Source: Wansuia hejianensis
GTDB taxonomy: Bacteria > Bacillota > Clostridia > Lachnospirales > Lachnospiraceae
Direction: 5' to 3'
DNA: 64,000 nt
Assembly: GCF_014337215.1 (NCBI RefSeq)
Contig: NZ_CP060635.1
Span: 633,501 to 697,500, forward strand
This document shows positions 8,963-16,781 of this stretch, piece by piece (position 1 is the first letter of the stretch; each line of letters opens with the position of its first letter). The notes beneath the pieces were generated by a model. That model ran no database searches. It was not told the DNA's origin and saw only the letters and a program-made list of their open reading frames with translations. The position numbers and the translations under genes are program-made.

Positions 8963-9942
8963 ACACAGCAAAGACGCGAAAATTTAAAATTACAGACTGG
9001 CTGTTAGAGATCATTCTTCTGGTGATGATTATCCTTTTTAGCCTGACAGCTAATAATTTTCTGACGGTTGGGAATTTGTTTAATATCCTGAGAAATATAT
9101 CATTTAAAGGTATTATTGCCTGCTTTATGACGATGGTAATTATTTCAGGAGAGATTGATCTTTCCGTCGGTTCGACAGTGGCTTTTGCGGGCGTGATCAC
9201 TGCATATGTGAATAAAATGCTGCTGGGAGCAGGGATGGGTGAAATTCCGGCAATTGTCATCGGTATTATCGCTGCGGTAGCGCTCTCCGGATGCGTGGGA
9301 GTATTGATGGCTTTGGTGATCACCAGGCTGCGGGTTCCGTCCTTCATCGTCACAATGGCTGGAATGCAGCTGCTTCGGGGAGCGGCGCTTTTGATTGCGA
9401 ATGGGTTTCCGATCCAGGGCTATCCGGACTGGTTTAAATTTCTTGGAAGCGGGTATGTGGGGCCGATTCCGTTCCCGGCTATTATATTCATTGGATTTCT
9501 GGTTATCACCTGGTACATTCTGAAGCAGACGCCCTTTGGACGTTCGATCTACGCTGTAGGGTCGAACCCGGAGGCGGCGGCCTTGAGCGGGCTGAATGTT
9601 AACCGCATTAAAAGTATGGTATTCATGCTCACCTCCGCTGCGGCAGGCCTGGCAGGAGTCATGGTATCCGCCCAGCTGAACAGCGGATCACCCAATGTGG
9701 GAACCAGCTATGAAATGGATACGATCGCTTCTGTGATAATAGGCGGAGCTTCCCTGGCCGGCGGGGCCGGAACGATCCGGGGAACTCTGGTAGGCTGTGT
9801 GTTCACGGGCGTGCTGATGAATTCCATGACATTGCTGGGAGTCAATGATTACTGGCAGTATGTGGTGCGCGGGGCATTGATTGTCTTCGCGGTATTTCTG
9901 AATACCATGGTCAGAGAGAGACTGAAAGAGAAAGGATACTAA
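8959..9942 (+). CDS. Sugar ABC transporter permease, RbsC type
   Basis: A 327-residue integral membrane protein of the branched BPD_transp_2/RbsC family with about eight to ten hydrophobic segments. Family motifs are GEIDLSVGSTVAFAGV (about residues 55-70), the cytoplasmic-loop-like AVGSNPEAAALSGLNV, and IASVIIGGASLAGGAGTIRG. It forms the membrane channel with the ATPase whose gene it overlaps by four bases. Confidence 0.93.
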   Translation: MNTAKTRKFKITDWLLEIILLVMIILFSLTANNFLTVGNLFNILRNISFKGIIACFMTMVIISGEIDLSVGSTVAFAGVITAYVNKMLLGAGMGEIPAIVIGIIAAVALSGCVGVLMALVITRLRVPSFIVTMAGMQLLRGAALLIANGFPIQGYPDWFKFLGSGYVGPIPFPAIIFIGFLVITWYILKQTPFGRSIYAVGSNPEAAALSGLNVNRIKSMVFMLTSAAAGLAGVMVSAQLNSGSPNVGTSYEMDTIASVIIGGASLAGGAGTIRGTLVGCVFTGVLMNSMTLLGVNDYWQYVVRGALIVFAVFLNTMVRERLKEKGY

Positions 9943-9944
9943 AG

Positions 9945-10985
9945 ATGAAGAATCTGGCGGCATATATGAGAGAACCTGAGACACTTTATCTGAAGGAGGT
10001 TCCCATACCGGTTCCCGGGACTGAAGAGGTTCAGGTCAGAATTGAATACTGCGGCATCTGCGGATCGGATGTGCACTATTATAAAGACGGAAGAATCGGC
10101 AGCTATGCAGTGGAGGGTGATTTTATCCTCGGACATGAAGTTGCCGGAATCGTGACGGAGACAGGAAGTGCTGTGCGCCATCTGAACGTGGGAGACCGCG
10201 TGGCTCTGGAGCCGGGATTAAGCTGCGGGGAATGTGATAACTGCAAGCGGGGAAAGTATAATCTGTGTAAGGATATCCGTTTCTTTGCGACGCCTCCTGT
10301 GCAGGGGGCCCTGCAGAATTACATTGTGTATCCGGCAAATATGTGTTTCAGGCTTCCGGAGCATGTATCCACAAAAGAGGGAGCGCTGATCGAGCCTCTG
10401 TGTGTAGGCCTTCATGCCTGCAGGCAGGGCGGCGTTACGCTGGGAAGTACGGTAGTAATACTGGGCAGCGGCTGCATCGGGCTGATGACTGCGGCCGCTG
10501 CCAAATCAATGGGTGCATCGGAAATAATTGTTGTGGATCTGTTTGAAAAACGTTTGGAGTATGCGTTGAAAATGGGCGCTACAAACGTAGTCTGTGCGGC
10601 CAAAGAGGACACAGAGGACAGGATCGCAAGATTGCTGGGAGGAACAGGCGCAGACATCGTCATAGAAACTGCGGGTTCTGAAAAAACAGTCCTTCAGACT
10701 GCGCCGCTGGCTAAAAGCGGCGGGACAGTCGTGCTGGTGGGCCTGTCTGCCAGGTCTGTACTGCCATATAACATAGGAGCCGCGATAGGGAAAGAGCTGA
10801 CAATTAAAACAGTTTTCCGGTACAGAAACCTGTATCCAGTGGCAATTTCAGCAGTGGCGGGAGGAAAAATTGATGTCCTGCCGGTAGTCACTCATGAATT
10901 TACATTGGAAGATGCGAAGGAGGCATTTGATACTGCGGTGGGGGACGCGGAGAGCGTGGTAAAAGCAATCATAAAGCTTTTTTAA
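9945..10985 (+). CDS. Zinc-dependent polyol (sorbitol/xylitol) dehydrogenase
   Basis: A 346-residue medium-chain dehydrogenase that oxidises a sugar alcohol to a ketose with NAD(P). Catalytic zinc ligands lie in CGICGSDVHYY (about 36-46) and GHE (63-65). A structural-zinc lobe is present as CGECDNCKRGKYNLC (about 93-107), and the nucleotide fold carries GSGCIGLM near residue 173. The pattern is that of L-iditol/xylitol dehydrogenases. It begins two bases after the permease stop and closes the operon, before a strong terminator. The exact polyol is not determined. Confidence 0.88.
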   Translation: MKNLAAYMREPETLYLKEVPIPVPGTEEVQVRIEYCGICGSDVHYYKDGRIGSYAVEGDFILGHEVAGIVTETGSAVRHLNVGDRVALEPGLSCGECDNCKRGKYNLCKDIRFFATPPVQGALQNYIVYPANMCFRLPEHVSTKEGALIEPLCVGLHACRQGGVTLGSTVVILGSGCIGLMTAAAAKSMGASEIIVVDLFEKRLEYALKMGATNVVCAAKEDTEDRIARLLGGTGADIVIETAGSEKTVLQTAPLAKSGGTVVLVGLSARSVLPYNIGAAIGKELTIKTVFRYRNLYPVAISAVAGGKIDVLPVVTHEFTLEDAKEAFDTAVGDAESVVKAIIKLF

Positions 10986-11068
10986 ATAAATACCTGATTT
11001 TATGTGGTAAATCTGCATTTGACCGGAGAATTCTGGTTGACAAAAAAAATAAAAAAAAGTAATATTGA

Positions 11069-11121
11069 GAAAGAGATAATTCAGGAAAGAATTTGGAATA
11101 TACGAATTATCTCTTTCTTTT
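11069..11121 (+). terminator. Terminator of the carbohydrate operon
   Basis: GAAAGAGATAATTC (11069-11082) pairs perfectly over 14 bp with GAATTATCTCTTTC (11104-11117), followed by TTTTAT. It closes the operon about 85 bases after the dehydrogenase stop. Confidence 0.85.
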
Positions 11122-11122
11122 A

Positions 11123-11412
11123 TACCTTATGGAACAGCATAGGCTGTTCTTCCGCCCCGCCAGGGGCATGTGTTATGGGATACTCTGGAGTACACCTTAT
11201 GGAACAGCATAGGCTGTTCTTCCGCCCCGCCAGGGGCATGTGTTATGGGATACTCTGGAGTATACCTTATGAACAGCATAAGCTGTTCCCCGCCCGGCAG
11301 GGCATGTGTTGCGGTGTGCCCTGCGGGTATACATTGCCGTAAGGGCATGCATTAGAAAGTGTCCGGCGGGTATACGATATAATGTGCGGCGCTGTTCTGG
11401 GTCATGTGCGTG
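11123..11412. repeat. Tandem repeat, about 70-bp unit, roughly four copies
   Basis: Units begin near 11123, 11193 and 11263 (GGAACAGCAT at 11131 and again at 11201, exactly 70 bp apart). The first two are essentially identical over 70 bp, the third is diverged and shortened by one or two bases, and a fourth degenerate unit with GCGGGTATAC and GCTGTTC runs to about 11412. Each unit carries a small palindrome GAACAGC-ATA-GGCTGTTC followed by a GC-rich CCGCCCCGCCAGGGGC. Related units occur on the other strand at 61561-61681. The 418 bp between the dehydrogenase and citrate synthase hold only this repeat and the terminator before it. Confidence 0.85.
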
Positions 11413-11484
11413 CGGGAGAATGAGCCGCGGGATCACCAGGAAGACACATCACAGAGTTCGCCGCTGAAAGAAAGGAATGCTGGT

Positions 11485-12846
11485 ATGACTGTAGATCGAG
11501 ATAATATGGAAGAAAAGTTAAATGAACTGGTGGAGTTCAGCCGTACATCCGGCAAGATCGATATGAAGCTTTATACAGAGTACGATGTCAAGAGAGGGCT
11601 CAGAGATTCCGCTGGGAAAGGAGTGCTGACCGGGCTTACGGAGATTTCGGATGTAATCGGTTTTGAAGTGACGGAACAGGGAGAGAAGATTCCGGCGAAC
11701 GGAAAGCTTTACTATCAGGGATACGATGTATCCGAACTGGTGCGGGGATTCAGAAACCGCAGGTTTGGGTTTGAGGAAATAACCTATCTGCTTCTGTTTG
11801 GGGAGCTGCCGCAAAAGCACCAGCTGGACGATTTCGTGGAGATACTGGGCAGCTTCCGTGAGCTGCCGGAAGCGTTCACGAGGGATGTCATCATGAAGGC
11901 GCCCAGCACTAATATGATGAATTCTATGCAGAAATGCGTGCTGACCCTCTATTCTTATGACAAGAACCCGGAGGATACCAGCATTCAGAACATATTGAGG
12001 CAATCTCTGAGTATGGTTGCAAAGATGCCTCTGTTAGCCGTATACAGCTACCACACATACCGCCATTGCTTCCAGGGCCACAATCTGGTCATCAGGAATC
12101 CGAAACCGGAGCTGTCACTGGCAGAAAATCTGCTTCAGATGCTTCATCCTGACGGCAAGTACACCGAGCTGGAAGCGAAGGTGCTGGATGTGGCACTGGT
12201 ACTTCATGCAGAACATGGCGGCGGTAACAACTCCACATTCACGACTCATGTAGTTTCCTCCTCCGGAACCGATACATATTCAGCCGTGGCAGCGTCCCTC
12301 GGCTCCCTGAAGGGCCCGAAACACGGCGGCGCGAATCTGAAAGTGCAGGAAATGTTTGAAGACATCAAACTGCACGTGACTGACTGGGAAGACGAGGAAA
12401 AGCTTCGGAATTATCTGAACCTGATCCTGGACAAGCAGGCCTTTGACCATGCCGGCCTGATCTATGGCATGGGCCACGCAGTCTATACAGAATCTGATCC
12501 CAGAGCGGTAATATTGAAGGAGTACGCTCAGAAACTGTCGGAAGAAAAAAATCTGGAAAAGGAGTATACCTTGTATACGACGGTAGAGAGAATCGCCGGA
12601 GAATGCATTGCCAGAAAACGCCGGCTTCTGAAACCGGTATGTGCAAACGTAGACTTCTTCAGTGGATTCGTCTATACCATGCTGGGCCTGCCAAAGGAAC
12701 TGTATACGCCGCTGTTCGCCATCGCGCGTATATCCGGCTGGTCAGCCCATCGGATAGAAGAACTGGTAAATTCCAGCAAAATCATACGTCCGGCTTATAA
12801 ATACGTGGGACATCACAAAAAATATGCCGAGCTGGAAGAGAGATAA
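11485..12846 (+). CDS. Citrate synthase
   Basis: Si-type citrate synthase, 453 residues, condensing acetyl-CoA and oxaloacetate to citrate. Active-site regions are HAEHGGGNNSTF (about 240-252), GPKHGGANLKV, the catalytic histidine in GMGHAVY (about 327-333) and the aspartate in VDFFSGFVY (about 388). I start at the ATG at 11485 behind AAAGGAATG; the longer frame from 11404 would begin within the tandem repeat. The gene stands alone, flanked by repeats, and probably supplies 2-oxoglutarate for glutamate synthesis in an organism using the acetyl-CoA pathway. A 2-methylcitrate role cannot be excluded. Confidence 0.92.
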   Translation: MTVDRDNMEEKLNELVEFSRTSGKIDMKLYTEYDVKRGLRDSAGKGVLTGLTEISDVIGFEVTEQGEKIPANGKLYYQGYDVSELVRGFRNRRFGFEEITYLLLFGELPQKHQLDDFVEILGSFRELPEAFTRDVIMKAPSTNMMNSMQKCVLTLYSYDKNPEDTSIQNILRQSLSMVAKMPLLAVYSYHTYRHCFQGHNLVIRNPKPELSLAENLLQMLHPDGKYTELEAKVLDVALVLHAEHGGGNNSTFTTHVVSSSGTDTYSAVAASLGSLKGPKHGGANLKVQEMFEDIKLHVTDWEDEEKLRNYLNLILDKQAFDHAGLIYGMGHAVYTESDPRAVILKEYAQKLSEEKNLEKEYTLYTTVERIAGECIARKRRLLKPVCANVDFFSGFVYTMLGLPKELYTPLFAIARISGWSAHRIEELVNSSKIIRPAYKYVGHHKKYAELEER

Positions 12847-13129
12847 ATTTTGGGTTTGTGGTGAGCGGTGTGTGGGTACCCGGACGAAAAGCAGTGGGAG
12901 ACCTCCAGGGGCTGCGGCCTGCCGGTCTCCCGCTGCTTTTCTGGCTGTTCCAGACGTTACAGTGGCTCTCGCCAGAGGGGGAACCCCGAGGGTCTCAGGC
13001 GGTAGAATTTGAAATTCGGCAAAAAAATACTGGCGCCGTCCCTTTTCCGCCCCGCCTCCCCCCACCCTTTCGTCCGGGGATCCAAAACACTTCCCCTCAC
13101 CGACCTATTTGTAAGCAAACCCGAAATTT
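12845..13129. mobile_element. 285-bp palindromic (MITE-like) intergenic element
   Basis: The ends are imperfect inverted repeats: AAATTTTGGGTTTG (12845-12858) against CAAACCCGAAATTT (13116-13129), and CCCGGACGAAA (12879-12889) against TTTCGTCCGGG (13068-13078), with GGTGAG/CTCACC between them. Inside is an 18-bp hairpin, GAAAAGCAGTGGGAGACC (12886-12903) with GGTCTCCCGCTGCTTTTC (12924-12941). It has no convincing gene. It overlaps the citrate synthase stop and fills most of the gap to ylxM. Related copies lie at 27661-27777 and 47541-47593. Calling it a MITE is inference; no transposase or target duplication was identified. Confidence 0.55.
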
Positions 13130-13174
13130 GACTGGGTATGGTTTGTGAGGTGTATATATGTCAAGAATTTTTAC

Positions 13175-13203
13175 TTGACAAGTTGAATGCGCTATAGTAT
13201 GAT
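13175..13203 (+). promoter_or_regulatory. Promoter of the ylxM-ffh operon
   Basis: TTGACA (13175-13180), a 17-base spacer and TATGAT (13198-13203) form a near-consensus housekeeping promoter. Transcription would start near 13210, leaving a leader of about ten bases before the ylxM ATG at 13220. Confidence 0.8.
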
Positions 13204-13219
13204 GACAAAGGTGATGCAG

Positions 13220-13564
13220 ATGGAAAGGTTTGTAGTGCAGTCTCTTCTGTATGATTTTTACGGAGAGCTGCTGACGGAGCACCAGCGGCGTGTTTATGAG
13301 GAAGTGGTATTCAATGATTTTTCCGCCAGTGAAGTCGCGAAGGATGCCGGTATCAGCCGGCAGGGTGTTCATGACATGATCAAGCGGTGCGGCAGGATAC
13401 TGGAGGACTATGAATCCAAACTGCATCTGGTGGAGAAATTTCTGCATATCAGAGAGAATGTGAGACAGATCCAGGCGCTGACTTCTGAGAAGGATGAGGG
13501 CAGCCTGGGACAGCGCATGAAGCAGATTCAAGAAATCTCTTCGGATATTCTGGAGGAATTATAA
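13220..13564 (+). CDS. ylxM: YlxM/p13-family helix-turn-helix protein
   Basis: A 114-residue UPF0122 protein with a sigma-70 region 4-like helix-turn-helix (LTEHQRRVYEEVVFNDFS, then SEVAKDAGISRQGVHDMIKR). YlxM proteins are encoded next to ffh and associate with the signal recognition particle. I start at the ATG at 13220 because AAAGGTG lies six bases before it and earlier in-frame starts fall inside the promoter. It ends three bases before ffh, indicating one transcript. Confidence 0.9.
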   Translation: MERFVVQSLLYDFYGELLTEHQRRVYEEVVFNDFSASEVAKDAGISRQGVHDMIKRCGRILEDYESKLHLVEKFLHIRENVRQIQALTSEKDEGSLGQRMKQIQEISSDILEEL

Positions 13565-13567
13565 TTC

Positions 13568-14914
13568 ATGGCATTTGAAAGCTTAACAGAGAAACTGCAG
13601 AATGTATTTAAGAAGCTCAGGAGCAAGGGGCGGCTGACGGAGTCCGACGTGAAGAGCGCGCTGAAGGAAGTCAAGATGGCGCTGCTGGAAGCGGACGTGA
13701 GTTTTAAGGTTGTAAAGCAGTTTATTAACTCTGTGCAGGAACAGGCAGTTGGACAGGATGTCATGAATGGCCTGAATCCCGGACAGATGGTTATTAAGAT
13801 TGTTAATGACGAGCTGGTCAAGCTGATGGGCTCAGAGACGACGGAGATCACCCTGAAGCAGGGGAATGAGATCACAGTTGTCATGATGGTGGGCCTGCAG
13901 GGTGCAGGTAAGACCACTACGGCGGCCAAGATTGCCGGGAAGCTGAAAGCCAAGGGCAGGAAGCCTCTTCTGGTGGCCTGTGATGTTTACCGTCCGGCTG
14001 CGATCACGCAGCTGCAGGTGAATGGTGAGAAGCAGGGCATAGAGGTATTTGCCATGGGCGATAAGAAGAAGCCTGTGGATATCGCCAAAGCGGCTGTGGA
14101 ACACGCCAGGGGCCAGGGAATGAATGTGGTAATCGTGGATACTGCGGGCCGTCTTCACATCGATGAAGACATGATGCAGGAGCTGATTGCTATCCGGGAG
14201 GCGGTGCATGTGGATCAGTCTCTTCTGGTGGTGGATGCCATGACCGGTCAGGACGCGGTCAACGTGGCGGAGACCTTTAATGAAAAGGTCGGGATTGACG
14301 GTGTTGTTCTGACTAAGCTGGACGGTGATACCAGAGGCGGAGCTGCACTTTCCATAAAAGCCATCTGCGGCAAACCCATTTTCTATGTGGGCATGGGCGA
14401 GAAGCTTTCGGATCTGGAGCAGTTTTATCCGGATCGTATGGCTTCCAGAATACTGGGCATGGGAGATGTGATGAGTCTCATAGAGAAGGCCCAGGCCAAT
14501 CTGGATGAATCCAAGGCCAAAGAGATGGAACAGAAAATGCGGAAAGCCCAGTTTGGCTTCGATGACTATCTGGAAAGCATGAATCAGATGAAGAAGATGG
14601 GCGGAATTTCCAGTGTTCTGGGCATGATGCCGGGTCTGGGCGGCAAGATGAAGGATCTGGAAGGCATGGTGGATGAGAAGGATCTGGCCAGAAAAGAGGC
14701 TATGATCTATTCCATGACGCCGGCGGAACGGTCCAATCCCGATCTACTGAACCCTTCGAGAAAGAACAGGATCGCAAAAGGCGCGGGTGTGACGGTCGCT
14801 GAGGTGAACCGCTTTGTGAAGCAGTTTGAGCAGACGCGCAAGATGATGAAGCAGATGCCCGGAATGATGAAAGGCAAGAAAGGCAAACTAGGAGGTTTCA
14901 AATTCCCGTTTTAG
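13568..14914 (+). CDS. ffh: Signal recognition particle GTPase Ffh
   Basis: The 448-residue SRP54 homologue that binds signal peptides of nascent proteins and targets them to FtsY at the membrane. Visible parts are the N domain, the P-loop GLQGAGKTTTAAKIAG (about 109-124), the DVYRPAAITQLQ insertion-box region, DTAGRLH, TKLDGDTRGGA, and a methionine-rich C-terminal M domain (KKMGGISSVLGMMPG; KQMPGMMKG). GGAGG lies eleven bases upstream. It follows ylxM and precedes rpsP, the standard Firmicute order. Confidence 0.97.
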   Translation: MAFESLTEKLQNVFKKLRSKGRLTESDVKSALKEVKMALLEADVSFKVVKQFINSVQEQAVGQDVMNGLNPGQMVIKIVNDELVKLMGSETTEITLKQGNEITVVMMVGLQGAGKTTTAAKIAGKLKAKGRKPLLVACDVYRPAAITQLQVNGEKQGIEVFAMGDKKKPVDIAKAAVEHARGQGMNVVIVDTAGRLHIDEDMMQELIAIREAVHVDQSLLVVDAMTGQDAVNVAETFNEKVGIDGVVLTKLDGDTRGGAALSIKAICGKPIFYVGMGEKLSDLEQFYPDRMASRILGMGDVMSLIEKAQANLDESKAKEMEQKMRKAQFGFDDYLESMNQMKKMGGISSVLGMMPGLGGKMKDLEGMVDEKDLARKEAMIYSMTPAERSNPDLLNPSRKNRIAKGAGVTVAEVNRFVKQFEQTRKMMKQMPGMMKGKKGKLGGFKFPF

Positions 14915-14965
14915 CCGGAAATTTGTTCTCAAATAGATAAAAATTCCACAGGGAGGTGAAAGAAG

Positions 14966-15211
14966 ATGGCAGTAAAGATTCGTTTAAGAAGAATGGGACA
15001 GAAAAAGGCACCTTTTTATAGAATCGTTGTAGCAGATGCTAATTCTCCGAGAGACGGCAGATTTATCGAGGAAATCGGCACCTATGATCCGAACCAGGAT
15101 CCGAGCGTATACAGCGTGAATGAAGAGGCAGCTAAGAAATGGCTTGCAAATGGTGCCCAGCCTACAGAAGTTGTTGGCAAGATCTTCAAGCTGGCAGGTA
15201 TTGAAAAATAA
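14966..15211 (+). CDS. rpsP: 30S ribosomal protein S16
   Basis: An 81-residue small-subunit protein beginning MAVKIRLRRMGQKKAPFYRIVVADANSPRD, split here for length, which is diagnostic for S16. GGGAGGTG lies before the ATG. It continues the ffh operon and is followed by khpA, rimM and trmD as in many Firmicutes. Confidence 0.97.
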   Translation: MAVKIRLRRMGQKKAPFYRIVVADANSPRDGRFIEEIGTYDPNQDPSVYSVNEEAAKKWLANGAQPTEVVGKIFKLAGIEK

Positions 15212-15234
15212 TTCACGGGCGGAGGTATCTTGTA

Positions 15235-15465
15235 ATGAAAGAATTGGTAGAAGTAATTGCAAAATCTCTGGTCGAAAATCCTGATGAGGTAGTCGTTACC
15301 CAGACGGAAAGCGGCAATGATCTGCTGATTGAATTGAAGGTTGCGCCCTCTGATATGGGAAAGGTGATCGGAAGACAGGGACGTATTGCGAAAGCGATCC
15401 GTTCTGTGGTTAAGGCCGCCTCTTCCAGGAGCGACAAGAAAGTTGTGGTTGAAATTCTGCAGTGA
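15235..15465 (+). CDS. khpA: KH-domain RNA-binding protein KhpA
   Basis: A 76-residue single KH-domain protein (formerly YlqC) with the RNA-binding GxxG loop in DMGKVIGRQGRIAKAIR (about residues 38-54). KhpA pairs with KhpB/Jag as a global RNA-binding regulator of cell elongation and division. It lies 23 bases after rpsP with GGAGGT upstream. It is followed by an intrinsic terminator, so rimM downstream may be expressed at a lower level. Confidence 0.93.
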   Translation: MKELVEVIAKSLVENPDEVVVTQTESGNDLLIELKVAPSDMGKVIGRQGRIAKAIRSVVKAASSRSDKKVVVEILQ

Positions 15466-15502
15466 AACAGGGCTGTCATGTGAGGCAGCGCCTGGTTGCG
15501 TG

Positions 15503-15548
15503 CGGCCGGAAGGTTTCTGATTATGAAACTCTTCGGCCGTATTTTTTT
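15503..15548 (+). terminator. Intra-operon terminator between khpA and rimM
   Basis: CGGCCGGAAGGTTTC (15503-15517) pairs over 15 positions (two G-T) with GAAACTCTTCGGCCG (15525-15539), followed by TATTTTTTTC. The shape is a strong intrinsic terminator inside what is otherwise one gene string. Confidence 0.8.
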
Positions 15549-15608
15549 CACGGGAAAGGGGATTTATCCTGCATATGGCTGACACTAGATTTCGGGAGGA
15601 GAACATGT

Positions 15609-16148
15609 ATGGAGCAGTTTTTGAAGGTGGGTGTCATAACTTCAACCCATGGGATTAAGGGCGAGGTCAAGGTATACCCGACAACGGATGAACCTGAGCG
15701 TTTCCGAACTATCAGGCGTGTATATCTTCAGACGAAGACAGAACGGTTAGATCTGGAGGTACAGGGTGTTAAATTCTTCAAGCAGTTTGCCATCCTGAAA
15801 TTTAAAGGCATTGATTCCATCAATGACGTGGAAAAATATAAAGGGTGCGAGCTGTATGTATCGCGGGAGCATGCGGTTCCCCTGAAGGAAAATGAATATT
15901 ACATCGCAGACCTCATAGGGATGGAGGTCTGTCTGGAGGACGGAAAGAAGCTGGGAGTTCTGAAGGATGTGATCGAGACAGGGGCGAACGACGTCTACTC
16001 TGTGGATACAAAGAATTATGGAGAAGTCTTGATTCCTGCAATCAGACAGTGTATTATAAAAGTTGAGGTGGAGGCTGGGAAAATGACGGTGCGTTTGCTT
16101 CCGGGCCTGATAGATTACGAAGGAGGTAGTGAAGATGAAGACATGTAA
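15609..16148 (+). CDS. rimM: 16S rRNA processing/maturation protein RimM
   Basis: A 179-residue assembly factor for the 30S subunit head, binding S19. The N-terminal RimM domain begins FLKVGVITSTHGIKGEVKV and the C-terminal PRC-barrel has YYIADLIGMEV and GANDVYSV. I start at the ATG at 15609 behind GGGAGGAG; an upstream extension in frame reads through the terminator region and is not credible. The stop lies 14 bases inside the following zinc-ribbon gene. Confidence 0.94.
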   Translation: MEQFLKVGVITSTHGIKGEVKVYPTTDEPERFRTIRRVYLQTKTERLDLEVQGVKFFKQFAILKFKGIDSINDVEKYKGCELYVSREHAVPLKENEYYIADLIGMEVCLEDGKKLGVLKDVIETGANDVYSVDTKNYGEVLIPAIRQCIIKVEVEAGKMTVRLLPGLIDYEGGSEDEDM

Positions 16149-16746
16149 GCATTGCGGCTCACAGCTGGAGGAGCAGGCTAAATTTTGCAGATACTGCGGA
16201 AAACCGGCTGAAGAAGAGACCCCCTACAACTATCAACAGCAGGATACGGGATACGGATACGGCGGACAGCAGCCGGCAGATCAGGGATATCAGAGTTCCT
16301 CTTATAATCAGAATTACGGCGGCTATCAGCAGCAGTACAGCCAGCCATCTTACAATCAGCAGGCATATAACCAACAGCTGTACAATCAGCAGCCGTACAA
16401 ACAAGGGGGCAAGACCTGCGGCATGGCGGTCGCGTCACTGGTACTGGGGCTCGTGGGCATTTTTTTGGGCTATCTGGGAGCGGCCTTCAGTGCGGCTGCG
16501 TCATTTCCAGGGATGGGCTTTATGTGGATTATCGCCATTGCGTTTTTTATGCCAAGCATACTGGCTGTTCTGTTAGGAATCTCTGGAATCTCCAAAACAA
16601 AGGAACCGGGAGTCACCGGCAGGGGGCTGGCCATCGCAGGGCTGGTTCTGGGGATTGTATTCCTGGTCATCTGGGGCATTGCAGCAGTTTTTGCCGCGCA
16701 GGCAATCGGAACCTATGGCTCTTATTTCAGCGATCTGTTCTACTGA
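16135..16746 (+). CDS. Zinc-ribbon membrane protein with Tyr/Gln-rich linker (DUF4190-like)
   Basis: A 203-residue protein with an N-terminal zinc ribbon (CKHCGSQLEEQAKFCRYCG), about 65 residues of low-complexity Tyr/Gln/Asn repeats (YNQQAYNQQLYNQQPY), and a C-terminal membrane region with three hydrophobic segments. The last part (GRGLAIAGLVLGIVFLVIWG) is typical of DUF4190 proteins. The ATG at 16135 follows AAGGAGGT; an upstream GTG is less well spaced. It overlaps rimM by 14 bases and separates rimM from trmD, which are normally adjacent. Function is unknown. Confidence 0.8.
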   Translation: MKTCKHCGSQLEEQAKFCRYCGKPAEEETPYNYQQQDTGYGYGGQQPADQGYQSSSYNQNYGGYQQQYSQPSYNQQAYNQQLYNQQPYKQGGKTCGMAVASLVLGLVGIFLGYLGAAFSAAASFPGMGFMWIIAIAFFMPSILAVLLGISGISKTKEPGVTGRGLAIAGLVLGIVFLVIWGIAAVFAAQAIGTYGSYFSDLFY

Positions 16747-16781
16747 TGAATCCGATGATAACACAGCAGGTTTTATAATTG

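Noticed and set aside
11004..11342. Small open frame across the terminator and tandem repeat
   Set aside because: Its sequence is the translation of a terminator and repeat units; it repeats itself and has no ribosome site.
11123..11412. Possible CRISPR array
   Set aside because: The repeats are contiguous 70-bp units without variable spacers and no cas gene is present.
12824..13148. Open frames within the 285-bp palindromic element
   Set aside because: They are translations of inverted repeats without start signals or recognisable similarity.
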